Shown: piece after piece, positions 24,339 to 32,321 of the stretch
Layout of the letters: every line of letters begins with the position of its first letter
How positions within the stretch are numbered: position 1 is the stretch's first letter
From: Gemmatimonadaceae bacterium
GTDB taxonomy: Bacteria; Gemmatimonadota; Gemmatimonadetes; Gemmatimonadales; Gemmatimonadaceae
Direction: 5' to 3'
Length of the DNA: 33,699 nt
NCBI GenBank assembly: GCA_025453745.1
Contig: JALOPS010000005.1
Span: 1 to 33,699 of the forward strand
Translations under genes and position numbers: made by a program
Notes under the pieces: model-generated
The model's database searches: none
Told to the model about the DNA's origin: nothing
The model's input: the letters and a program-made list of their open reading frames with translations, nothing else

Positions 24339-25676
24339 ATGATGCGCGACGCGTCTCCGCCGGCCCTCAAGCGTACGATCGGCGTATGGTCCGCCGCGCT
24401 CATTGTCATCGGCGGCATCATCGGGAGCGGCATCTACTTCACCCCCGCCGAAACGGCGCGCGCCCTGCCGAATGGCGCGTGGATCATCGGCGTGTGGGTG
24501 CTCGGCGGATTGATCGCGTTGGCGGGCGCGCTCACGTACGCCGAACTCGGTGCGATGCTCCCCGACGCCGGGGGGCCGTATGTCTACATCCGTCGCGCGT
24601 TCGGTCCGCTGGCGGGCTTCCTGCATGGATGGATGACGCTGTTGAGCATTGCCAGTGCGGCGCTCGCCGCCGTCGCGCTCAGCTTTGCGAGTTACGTCGA
24701 TCGCTTCGTGCCCATCGCCGGCATCGGCGGGCCCGTGGTGGTGGCCGCGGTGACGATCGTGGTGACGACGGCGCTCAACATCATCGGACTCAAGCCCGGG
24801 GTGATCTTCCAGAACATCCTCACCGTTGCCAAGGTCGCGGGCATCAGTGCGCTGGTGATCGGCGCAGTGATCGCCTGGGGGCGCGTGGAACCGGCGCTCG
24901 TGAGCGGTGCACCAGTCGCGCCCGATCGGTTGCGCGGCTTCGGCCAGGCGTTCGTCGCCGTGCTCTTCACCGTGGGCGGATGGGAACAGATGAACATGGT
25001 CGCCGGCGAGATCCGTGATCCGTCGCGCACCATTCCGCGCGCACTCGTGCTGGGCATCGCCGTGGTCATCGTGGCGTACGTCGGGGCCAACGCCTCGTAT
25101 CTGCTCGCGCTCGGGCGTGACGGGCTGGCCGTGAGCGGAGCGCCGGCGGCCGACACGGCGACGCGCATCTTCGGCGACGCCGGCGGCCGGCTGATGACGG
25201 CGGCGGTGATGGTCTCGATCCTTGGCTTCATCACCGTTGCACTGCTCGCGCAGTCGCGCGTGGTGTACGCGATGGCGAAAGACGGGCTGCTCGTTCCCGG
25301 TGCGGCGCAGGTCCATCCGCGCTTCGGCACCCCGTACATCGCGATTTGCGTGATGGGCGGGTGGGCGCTGGTGCTGCTGCTGGCCACGCGCGGGCGCATG
25401 GGGGCGCTGCTGACCGCCAACGTATTCCCCGCGTGGATCTTCCAGGGGCTGGCGGCGGCCAGTGTGCTCGTGCTGCGGCGGCGCGAACCTGCGCTGGCGC
25501 GCCCCTATCGGGTGACCGGCTACCCGGTGGTGCCGTTGCTCTTCGTGCTCGCAGCGATCGTGGGCATCGTGAGTGCGTTCGCGAGCGCACCGGGCATGAG
25601 TCTGGTGGGCGTCGCGATGCTCATCGTCGGTGTGGCGGTCTTTCGCTGGCGCACGGGGGCCCGCGCTGCGGCGTGA
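24339..25676 (+). CDS. APC-family amino-acid transporter (LAT/SteT-like)
   Basis: This 445-residue integral membrane protein has about twelve hydrophobic helices. It starts LKRTIGVWSAALIVIGGIIGSGIYF, with the GSGI motif of helix 1. GGLIALAGALTYAELGAMLPDAGGPYVYIRRAFG covers helices 2-3 as in LAT-type exchangers and SteT. Helix 6 contains FTVGGWEQMNMVAGEIRDPSRTIPRAL, the usual substrate-gating segment. Substrate and direction (exchange or symport) cannot be read. Starts ATG 24339 and ATG 24342 are both possible. It is divergent from the GabP-like permease and ends 3 bp before the stop of the convergent hybrid kinase gene. Confidence 0.88.
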   Translation: MMRDASPPALKRTIGVWSAALIVIGGIIGSGIYFTPAETARALPNGAWIIGVWVLGGLIALAGALTYAELGAMLPDAGGPYVYIRRAFGPLAGFLHGWMTLLSIASAALAAVALSFASYVDRFVPIAGIGGPVVVAAVTIVVTTALNIIGLKPGVIFQNILTVAKVAGISALVIGAVIAWGRVEPALVSGAPVAPDRLRGFGQAFVAVLFTVGGWEQMNMVAGEIRDPSRTIPRALVLGIAVVIVAYVGANASYLLALGRDGLAVSGAPAADTATRIFGDAGGRLMTAAVMVSILGFITVALLAQSRVVYAMAKDGLLVPGAAQVHPRFGTPYIAICVMGGWALVLLLATRGRMGALLTANVFPAWIFQGLAAASVLVLRRREPALARPYRVTGYPVVPLLFVLAAIVGIVSAFASAPGMSLVGVAMLIVGVAVFRWRTGARAAA

Positions 25677-25679
25677 TGC

Positions 25680-27695
25680 CTACGCCGCGCGCGCGGTGGC
25701 AACGTCTTCGGCGAGCACGCGACGGATCGCGGCTTCGAGCACCTTGAACTCGATCGGCTTGAGCAGCACGCGGTCGGCGGGCAGCGCATCGGCCCGATCG
25801 GCGAAGACCATGACATCGCCCGAGAGCATGAGCATGCGCGCCGCCAGCGCCGGATGTCGCAGGCGCAACGCCGCATGCAACTGTTCGCCGTCCATGCGCG
25901 GCATGCGCAGATCGGTGAGTACGAGATCGAAGGCGCCGTGTGCCGCGTGCTCGAGGGCGTCCACGCCGTCCATCGCCTCGGTGACCACGGCGCCGCGACG
26001 CCGGAGGAAGCGCGCGATGACCGCGCGCACCGGCTCTTCATCGTCGACGACCAGCACACGAATGCCGGCGAGCGTACCGGCGGGGTCGACCGGTGGTGCA
26101 GCAGTCGCGACCGTCGTGACGAGCGCGGGCACGGCATCGTGCGGTCTCGCCTCGGCATCGAGGGCCGGCGACGTCGCGTGCACCGGCGCGCTCGCCGCTC
26201 TGACGACGTCAGCGCTCGCCACCGGCACGCTGGCGATGAACCGCGCTCCGCGCACCCCATGGCGTTCGTACCGCAGATCACCGCCCGCATCGCGCAGGAG
26301 CTGACGCGAGATGTACAGTCCGAGCCCATTGCCCTTGGTCCCCTTGCTTGTGGCAAAAGGCTGGAAGAGCCGCTCGACCATCGCCGCGTCCACGCCGGGC
26401 CCGGAGTCGGCGACGACGATCTCCACCATGTCGTCGCGCTGGACCGACTCGACCGTCAGCCGGCGCGGACGCGCCGACTCCCGCAGGGCGTCCACCGCAT
26501 TGCTCAGGAGATTCACCAGCACCTGCTCGAAGCGCCCCGGGTCGATCAACGACGGCGGCAGTGCGGGCGCGAGCCGGTCGACGAGCTCGATCTCGCGCAC
26601 ACCGAACTGATACGACACGAGGTCGACGGCCGAGCGCGCGGCCACGGTCACGTCCACGAGTTGTGGTGCGTCGTCGGTGGTGCGCACGAAGCGCAGGAGC
26701 CCGCCCATGAGCTTGCTCGCACGTCGCGTCTGCCGCTGAATGACGCGGAAGTCCTCGCGGGCGACGTCACCTTCGATCCCGTCCTCGAGGCGGGTTTCGA
26801 TGAGGCCACTGATGGCCATCAGCGGATTGTTGACCTCGTGCGCCACGTCGGCCAACAACTGTCCTGCCGCAGCAAAGCGTCCTTCCTGTCGTGCACGCAC
26901 GCGCAGCACGCGGATCGCCTCGTTGAACAGGCGTCCCACGCGACCGAGTTCATCATCCGCCAGTACGGGGACCTCGCTGGCGTAGTCGCCGCTCGAGACG
27001 CGCGCGAGCCCGCGTTCGAGCGCGCGAATCGGGCGTTCGAGGCGCCGCAGCAGCCACCAGCCCCACAGGCCGATGAGCAGCGCGCCAAACACGCTCCACC
27101 CGAGCGAGATCAGCGTGGCGCGGCGGACGATGGCGGCCACGCCGCGCTCGCGCTGCTCGAGATCTTCCACGGCGACGCGCTGGATCTGCGACAGGTTGAG
27201 CTGCAGCGTGGTGTGGACGCCATGCGCGGTGCTCAAGCGCTCGCTCGCGCGCGCCGTGCGGCCCAGCCGCAAGGCGGCGACCACCTCGAGCAGCAAGTTC
27301 TGCAGCAACGTGGTCTCGTCGTCGGCGCGGGCAAACATGGGACGGAGCGCGGCGGGCGTCTCGCCCACGCTCAGCGGCACCGCACCACCGCGTCCGGGGG
27401 AGAGTTGCTCGGCGAGGAGCGCCAGGTTCGCCGTGTCGGAGGGTGTCTGCAACGCGACATCGACTTGCGCCATGAGCCCGGAGAGCATCGTGGCCCGCAA
27501 GGTGATCTCGCGCACCGCGCGGAGTGCCGGCGCACCGTCACGCGGCAAGGCATCGGTTTGCGGACGCACGACCAGCGCGAGCCAGAGCACCAGCGCGCCG
27601 ACATACGCGGCCGTGGCCGCGATGCCGATCGCCAGCAGTTGACGGAGCGAGAGCTGTCGCCGAAGCGGCGGCGCCGTCTCAGCGGGCAGCGACAT
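25680..27695 (-). CDS. Hybrid sensor histidine kinase with C-terminal receiver domain
   Basis: This 671-residue inner-membrane sensor has TM1 at about residues 19-42, a roughly 150-residue helical periplasmic sensor region, and TM2 at about 194-216. A HAMP-like linker follows at about 217-270. The HisKA domain has His286 in DVAHEVNNPLMAI. The ATPase domain shows the N box (NLLSNAVDAL, Asn395 region), G1 (DSGPGVD, about 430) and G2 (GNGLGLYISRQL). A linker of about 45 residues leads to a receiver domain (about 545-662) with the acidic pair DDEE, phospho-acceptor Asp595 (LVLTDLRMP) and Lys646. There is no output domain, so signal must pass to an HPt or response regulator not found here. Its start overlaps the upstream binding-protein gene by 17 bp, which suggests that protein is its sensing partner. 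Confidence 0.93.
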   Translation of the reverse strand: MSLPAETAPPLRRQLSLRQLLAIGIAATAAYVGALVLWLALVVRPQTDALPRDGAPALRAVREITLRATMLSGLMAQVDVALQTPSDTANLALLAEQLSPGRGGAVPLSVGETPAALRPMFARADDETTLLQNLLLEVVAALRLGRTARASERLSTAHGVHTTLQLNLSQIQRVAVEDLEQRERGVAAIVRRATLISLGWSVFGALLIGLWGWWLLRRLERPIRALERGLARVSSGDYASEVPVLADDELGRVGRLFNEAIRVLRVRARQEGRFAAAGQLLADVAHEVNNPLMAISGLIETRLEDGIEGDVAREDFRVIQRQTRRASKLMGGLLRFVRTTDDAPQLVDVTVAARSAVDLVSYQFGVREIELVDRLAPALPPSLIDPGRFEQVLVNLLSNAVDALRESARPRRLTVESVQRDDMVEIVVADSGPGVDAAMVERLFQPFATSKGTKGNGLGLYISRQLLRDAGGDLRYERHGVRGARFIASVPVASADVVRAASAPVHATSPALDAEARPHDAVPALVTTVATAAPPVDPAGTLAGIRVLVVDDEEPVRAVIARFLRRRGAVVTEAMDGVDALEHAAHGAFDLVLTDLRMPRMDGEQLHAALRLRHPALAARMLMLSGDVMVFADRADALPADRVLLKPIEFKVLEAAIRRVLAEDVATARAA

Positions 27696-28761
27696 GGATC
27701 GCCTCGGCGGTGGGTCGCAACATGACGAGCGGTCGCCGCGTGTCGGGTGTGAACGCCACGGGCCCGACGAGCCCGGTCCACGGCGCGCGCGTGCGGCCGA
27801 GCGACTCGAGCCACCGGGTCACCTGGGCGGGCGTGCGCTGTCCGTCTTCAACCGCGGCCACCAGCAGTTGGGCCGCGTCGTACTTGAGCGCGTCGATCGG
27901 GGCCGGGTGCTCGCCCGTGATCGCACGCCACGACGCCACGAACGCGGAGTCGCGCACGTTGCCCACCCGCGGCCACCAGAACGTGGCGACATAGACCGGC
28001 ACGCGCGGGTTCACCACACGCGAGAGCGAGATCGGGTTTCCTCCTGCGCCGTCCCCCATGACGACGGGGACACCCGGCATGCGGTGCGCCAACTCCGAGA
28101 CGATGACGCGCGAGTCCTTCTCACGACCGGCCAGCAGGATCACATCCGGCCGTGCGCGCGAGGCGTGCGCCTCGAGCAGCAGAGCGATATCGCCTTCTTC
28201 GCTGTACGGGACCTCGGCGCGCACCGCGATGCCCACGGCCTCCGCCCCCGTGCGCATGCCGTCACGCAGCCCGACGCCGTATGCGTCGTTGATGTAGAGA
28301 ATCCACGCCGACCGCGCGTGCAGCGAATCATGGGCGAAGCGGGCGATGTAGCCGCCTTCGATCGAATCGTTGGGGACGAGCACGAACGCGTTGGACTCCT
28401 CACGCAGCAGGCGGCTCGTGCTGGTGGGCACCACGAGCGGCACGCCGGCGCGGCGATAGATCGGCGCCGCCGCGAGTGTCGTGCGGCTGCTCGAGTGCCC
28501 GACGACGCCGATGAGCCCCGGCTCTTCCACGAGACGCTCGGCGCGCGTGACGGCGCTGCGCATGTCCTGGTCGCCCCATCGGCTCGAGTCGAAGACGATG
28601 CGCACCCGCTGCGTGTCTGCCGAGAGCTGCTCGAGCTCTGCAGCGTGGCCGACCGATCCGAAGCCGATGGCGGGTCGCGGTGGTTGCGGCCGTTCGCAGG
28701 CGACGAGCATCGCCAGCGTCGTCGCGATCGGTACACCCCGCCGGATCCTGAGCCGCGTCAT
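27679..28761 (-). CDS. Leu/Ile/Val-type periplasmic substrate-binding lipoprotein
   Basis: This 360-residue protein has a lipoprotein signal (LAMLVAC, Cys22). Its two-lobed periplasmic-binding fold is of the type I (LIVBP/receptor-family) class. Visible marks are LIGVVGHSSSRTTLAAAPIYRRAGVPLVVPTSTS, then FVLVPNDSIEGGYIARFA and SAWILYINDAYGVGLRDGM, and late DALKYDAAQLLVAAVED. These stretches line the ligand cleft in amino-acid, urea and amide binding proteins. No ABC permease or ATPase gene is nearby. It is coupled by ATGA to the PstS-like gene upstream and overlaps the kinase gene by 17 bp. A sensing role is therefore more likely than transport (inference). Confidence 0.87.
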   Translation of the reverse strand: MTRLRIRRGVPIATTLAMLVACERPQPPRPAIGFGSVGHAAELEQLSADTQRVRIVFDSSRWGDQDMRSAVTRAERLVEEPGLIGVVGHSSSRTTLAAAPIYRRAGVPLVVPTSTSRLLREESNAFVLVPNDSIEGGYIARFAHDSLHARSAWILYINDAYGVGLRDGMRTGAEAVGIAVRAEVPYSEEGDIALLLEAHASRARPDVILLAGREKDSRVIVSELAHRMPGVPVVMGDGAGGNPISLSRVVNPRVPVYVATFWWPRVGNVRDSAFVASWRAITGEHPAPIDALKYDAAQLLVAAVEDGQRTPAQVTRWLESLGRTRAPWTGLVGPVAFTPDTRRPLVMLRPTAEAIHVAAR

Positions 28762-29192
28762 GGCAGCACCACCAGCGCGCGTGTCCCGGGTTCGAGCGGC
28801 GTCGTCACACTGATGTAGCCGACGGCACCCGGATCGAGACGAATCATGTCGAGCACGTCACGCTCGGTCGCCCGCTCGCGTGGTGGGGTCCCGCGTCCGG
28901 CGAACTGCTGCTGCTGCCAATACGACCGCACCGCCGTTGCCGACTGGCGGATCACCGCCATCGAGAAGACCTGACGCACACGACTGGTGACGGGCAGATC
29001 GACCGGCGTGGCGCGCGCGCCGTGCCGCCACCGCGTCTCGCGACCGAGCAGCAGATTTGACAGCTCGCTGCGACCGATGGACGTGAGCGGGTTGGTCTCG
29101 TGCACGACGACGACATACTGCGCCTGCGCCTTCCTCGGTGCCAGCGCAGACGCGAGCAGCGCGCCCACGAGCAGCAGACAGACGCGCGCCAT
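28758..29192 (-). CDS. Short PstS-like (phosphate-binding-protein-like) periplasmic protein
   Basis: This 144-residue protein carries a signal peptide (residues 1-24, LLLVGALLASALAPRKAQA). One lobe of a type II binding-protein fold follows, with NPLTSIGRSELSNLLLGRETRW, then PVDLPVTSRVRQVFSMAVI, SYWQQQQFAGRGTPP and LDPGAVGYISV. These match the PstS-like group in which the I/L-x-x-I-F-x-G-x-x-x-W theme recurs. It is half the length of a true phosphate-binding protein, so it probably binds a ligand or partner protein but is not a full transporter component. The start shares one base with the TonB-receptor stop, and its stop overlaps the next start by ATGA. Confidence 0.8.
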   Translation of the reverse strand: MARVCLLLVGALLASALAPRKAQAQYVVVVHETNPLTSIGRSELSNLLLGRETRWRHGARATPVDLPVTSRVRQVFSMAVIRQSATAVRSYWQQQQFAGRGTPPRERATERDVLDMIRLDPGAVGYISVTTPLEPGTRALVVLP

Positions 29193-31195
29193 CAGAACGC
29201 CCACCGCAGCGCGGCCCGGAACGCACGACCATCGCGGGCGAGGACATCCTGCACATGTTCCTCGCCGGCCGGATCGAGCTGCGCCTGATCGAGCACGTTC
29301 CACACCATCAGATGCAGCTCCGGTCCGCTCGCCAGTCGGGGCCGCAGCCGAATCCCGACACTGGTCTGGTGCAGACGCGGGACCGTGGCATCGTCGAGCG
29401 TGCGCCGCACGCCGAGATGGCGATACTCGCCAAGGAGCTGCACGCGATCGGCCGCGAGCGGGATCGTCGCGGCTGCGCGGGCGACCGCGCGCGGTGCGTT
29501 GACCAGCACGACATCGGTCTCGAGGTCACGCGCCTGTTGCAGCGCGACATTGCCCTGCAGCACGACCCCGCGTCCGGGACGCGCGAGCATTGTGGCTTCG
29601 ACGCCGCGCGACTTCTGGCGATAGAGGTTCGTGAAGCGGAACACGTCGCTCCCCGGCTCGGTCGCTGCGCCAATGAGCCCGCGCACGCGCGCGTCGTAGG
29701 CGGTCAGCGAACCCTGCAGGCGCCGACCGAACGTGTGCTCGAGGGAGAGCTCGCTGTTGCGCATGCGCTCGGGGGCGAGGCCGTTGGCCGGCGGCAACTG
29801 CGTGATGCCCCCATCCGAGTAGAAGAGCTCGTAGCTGTTCGGTGCCCGGAACGCCGTGCCGTACCCCGCCTTGAGCACGCTGCGCGCGCCGAGCGTCCAG
29901 CGGAGCGCGAGACGCGGGCTGGTCGCCGAAAGGGTGCCGTCGTATCGGTCATGGCGGACACCAACGGAGAGTCCCACCGCGTCGTGCAATCGCAGATCGG
30001 CCTGCAGGAAGCCGGCGAGCACGCGCGAGGACGGGCGCAGGTCCACGATGGGATCGACCAGATTCGTCTGTGTGACCTCCAGCCGCTCGGACATCGTTCC
30101 GCGGTACTCGCCGCCCATCGTGATCGTGTGGCCGGCGCCGACGAAGCGGAGGTACTGCCCCTCGAGCATCGCCGTACGCGACGCGAGATGCTCCGTGAGC
30201 ACACCATCATCGTACGCGTAGTCGCCAACTTCGCGCCCGTCGACCACCGACGCCGTGGCCCACAGTCGCGAGAGATCGGTGAACGCCCGCTCGTACTGCA
30301 CCGAGAGCAAGCCGATGCGCTCGCGCGACTCCGTGCGCGGGTCGCCCGGCGTGGTTTCGTACGATCCGGTCGGCACGCCTTTGTGGCGGTTCGCGAGGGC
30401 GCCGAGCAGATGGAAGTTGCCGGCGCGCACGGTCGCGAGCATGCGTGCGGACGCGTCGTCGTCGAGCCCGCGCACAACACCATCGGGGAGCGCCGGGCCG
30501 GCGAGGTCGGGGTAGCGCAGGTCACCACCGCGACTCCGCGCACCGCTGGCAAACAGCGCTACGTCGAGCCCGTTCGGCCGTTGCGTGCCATAGGCCACCG
30601 TGGCGCGCGCGGCGTTGCCGCTGAGCAGATCGGCCCGCGCGACGGCTCCCGCCAGCGCGGCGCCGCGCCGCGTGATGATGTTGATCACACCATAGAACGC
30701 ATTCGTGCCGTAGAGCGAGGAGCCGGGACCGTGCATCACCTCCACGCGCTCGATCATCTCGACGTCGATCAGGGCATCGGTGCCGATGGCCGAGACGTCG
30801 TCGTGCATGAAGTTCGTGCGTCGTCCATCGACGAGCAGCAGGACGCGCGTGTTGAAGTCTCCCGAGCGATGCACGCCGCGGACATTCACGTACGAGAACT
30901 GCCGGTCGTTCGTCGTGAACATGCCGCGGACGGCGCCCAACACCTCATCGAGCGTGCGGTATCCGAAGCGCCAGATCTCGTCGGCCGTGAGCACCGTGAC
31001 GGTGGACGGCGCGTCGGCGGCGGACTGCGCGTAACGCGACGGGCTGAAGACGAGCGCCGGCGCGCCGACAGTGTCCACCGACTGCGCGCGCACAAGTGAT
31101 GGCGCGACGGCGAGCAGGAGTGCGACACAACGCGCCAGACCACGCGGGCGGTGGCTGGCGCGCACGAAGCGAGAAGAGAAGTCCAGTTCGTTCAC
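29192..31195 (-). CDS. TonB-dependent outer-membrane receptor
   Basis: This protein of about 667 residues imports or senses a ligand across the outer membrane using TonB energy. After a signal peptide (CVALLLAVAPSLVRAQ) comes the plug domain. It has TVLTADEIWRFGYRTLDEVLGAVRGM, then VNVRGVHRSGDFNTRVLLLVDGRR and MIERVEVMHGPGSSLYGTNAFYGVINIITRRG, all classical plug motifs. The 22-strand barrel follows, including YGTAFRAPNSYELFYSDGG and the C-terminal aromatic RAALRWAF. The start is unsettled: GTG codons at 31273, 31195 and 31165 are all in frame without a strong ribosome binding site, and 31195 is my choice. I see no cobalamin or other riboswitch upstream. It is the first gene of the sensor operon. 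Confidence 0.9.
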   Translation of the reverse strand: MNELDFSSRFVRASHRPRGLARCVALLLAVAPSLVRAQSVDTVGAPALVFSPSRYAQSAADAPSTVTVLTADEIWRFGYRTLDEVLGAVRGMFTTNDRQFSYVNVRGVHRSGDFNTRVLLLVDGRRTNFMHDDVSAIGTDALIDVEMIERVEVMHGPGSSLYGTNAFYGVINIITRRGAALAGAVARADLLSGNAARATVAYGTQRPNGLDVALFASGARSRGGDLRYPDLAGPALPDGVVRGLDDDASARMLATVRAGNFHLLGALANRHKGVPTGSYETTPGDPRTESRERIGLLSVQYERAFTDLSRLWATASVVDGREVGDYAYDDGVLTEHLASRTAMLEGQYLRFVGAGHTITMGGEYRGTMSERLEVTQTNLVDPIVDLRPSSRVLAGFLQADLRLHDAVGLSVGVRHDRYDGTLSATSPRLALRWTLGARSVLKAGYGTAFRAPNSYELFYSDGGITQLPPANGLAPERMRNSELSLEHTFGRRLQGSLTAYDARVRGLIGAATEPGSDVFRFTNLYRQKSRGVEATMLARPGRGVVLQGNVALQQARDLETDVVLVNAPRAVARAAATIPLAADRVQLLGEYRHLGVRRTLDDATVPRLHQTSVGIRLRPRLASGPELHLMVWNVLDQAQLDPAGEEHVQDVLARDGRAFRAALRWAF

Positions 31196-31386
31196 GGGGC
31201 GGTCGATCGGGGAGGGGGGCGCAACACGCCACTCGCTCACTCCGGAAGGACGATCCAGCCGTCGCCGTGACACATCAAAACGTCACGTCCGCGTGCCACG
31301 GGAGTGACGAGCGTGGCCACGCTGGAGCGGACGGGCTGGATCACCGGGTCCGAGGGTGCACACGGCGTGCGCGTCGTACGGCCCGC

Positions 31387-31427
31387 TCGCCGGACCGGCG
31401 AACTGCCCCCCGCGTCGAGCCGGGGGC
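31387..31427 (-). terminator. Two adjacent GC-rich hairpins after the cyclophilin gene, possible terminator
   Basis: Immediately beyond the cyclophilin stop, GCCCCC (31405-31410) pairs with GGGGGC (31422-31427). Next to it, TCGCCGG and CCGGCGA form a near-perfect palindrome (31387-31401). Both stems sit between the cyclophilin gene and the TonB-receptor gene on the same strand. No T-tract is seen, so this is a positional inference. Confidence 0.4.
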
Positions 31428-31428
31428 G

Positions 31429-32118
31429 CTACGGCTCGACGCGCGCGCGAATCAACCGGTCGAGCCTCGGGAACTCGGCGTCGAGGAACCGGTTGCCCTC
31501 GGCAAACACGCGCCCCTGACGCCCGCCGCGCATGCCGCCGCCGGAGGTCTCGCCATAGCCTCCGTAGAGCCGGTCGACAACGTCCATCCCCTCGATCACG
31601 CGACCGAGCGGTGCGAACCCCTGCGCATCGAGACGGCTGTTGTCGACGAGCGAAATAAAGAGCTGGTGCGTCCGCGTGTCGGGGCCCGTCATCGCAAACG
31701 CGATCGCCCCGCGCACATTGGACGCGCGCACGCTGTCATCGGGAATGGCGCGCGACCGCCACACTGCGCCAAGCGGTGGATCGCCCGGCACGCCGAACTG
31801 CGCGATGAAGCCGGGCACCACGCGCGAGAAGCGTGAGTCATCGAAGAAGCCGGCGCGCACGAGCTGGTACACACGATCGACGCCGCGCGGCGCGAGCGCA
31901 CGCTCGAAGGCGACGCGAATGACGCCTTGCGAGCTCTCGATGCGCACCACGAACGTCGACGGCGCGGGCTGCTGCCAGTACGCGTCGTCGGGGCGCAACA
32001 AGAGGGCGCGTGCCTCGGCAGCAGCACGCGATGGCGCGGCCGCCGCTGCATCGCCGCGCACACTGCGCGACGAACGACACGCCGCGAGCGAGAGCAGCAG
32101 GAGCAACGCGGCCCGCAC
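31429..32118 (-). CDS. Cyclophilin-type peptidyl-prolyl cis-trans isomerase, lipoprotein
   Basis: This enzyme speeds cis-trans isomerisation of proline bonds and helps exported proteins fold. From GTG 32118 it has 229 residues. The lipoprotein signal VRAALLLLLSLAAC is followed by an Ala-rich linker. The cyclophilin domain (about residues 55-200) has GFFDDSRFSRVVPGFIAQFGVPGD with the catalytic arginine of the FxRVxPGF motif. It continues with IAFAMTGPDTRTHQLFISLVDNSRLD and GFAPLGRVIEGMDVVDRLY. Gln-Phe at QLFISL keeps the usual QxFI theme. ATG 32190 would add 24 residues ahead of the signal peptide; GTG 32118 is preferred because AGGG lies 7 bp upstream and the signal becomes canonical. It is divergent from the FMN oxidase gene. 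Confidence 0.85.
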   Translation of the reverse strand: MRAALLLLLSLAACRSSRSVRGDAAAAAPSRAAAEARALLLRPDDAYWQQPAPSTFVVRIESSQGVIRVAFERALAPRGVDRVYQLVRAGFFDDSRFSRVVPGFIAQFGVPGDPPLGAVWRSRAIPDDSVRASNVRGAIAFAMTGPDTRTHQLFISLVDNSRLDAQGFAPLGRVIEGMDVVDRLYGGYGETSGGGMRGGRQGRVFAEGNRFLDAEFPRLDRLIRARVEP

Positions 32119-32321
32119 GCCGCGTCCCTGCACGCGCAGGGCATGCAACGTACGACGGGCGCATCCAGCCGAAGGTCCGTATCGTGGCATGGCGGGAACG
32201 CTACGAGCGGCTGCGCGGCCCGTCGAGCGGACGGGGTGTGCGGCCGGTGCACGGGGCCGGTCACTCTCGACATGGTGCGCACGGGGTGGCACCTTCGCAC
32301 GTCTCTCTCCCCAAGGCTCGC

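Noticed and set aside
25854-27725. Long 623-codon open frame antisense to the hybrid kinase gene
   Set aside because: It mirrors the kinase codons, has no recognisable domain, and long antisense frames are common in DNA this GC-rich.
29138-31099. 653-codon open frame antisense to the TonB-receptor gene
   Set aside because: It is a shadow of a well-supported receptor gene and is rich in Arg, Glu and His without motifs.
31196-31428. Cobalamin or other riboswitch ahead of the TonB-receptor gene
   Set aside because: No B12-box-like or other riboswitch core motif could be seen; only GC-rich hairpins next to the cyclophilin stop.
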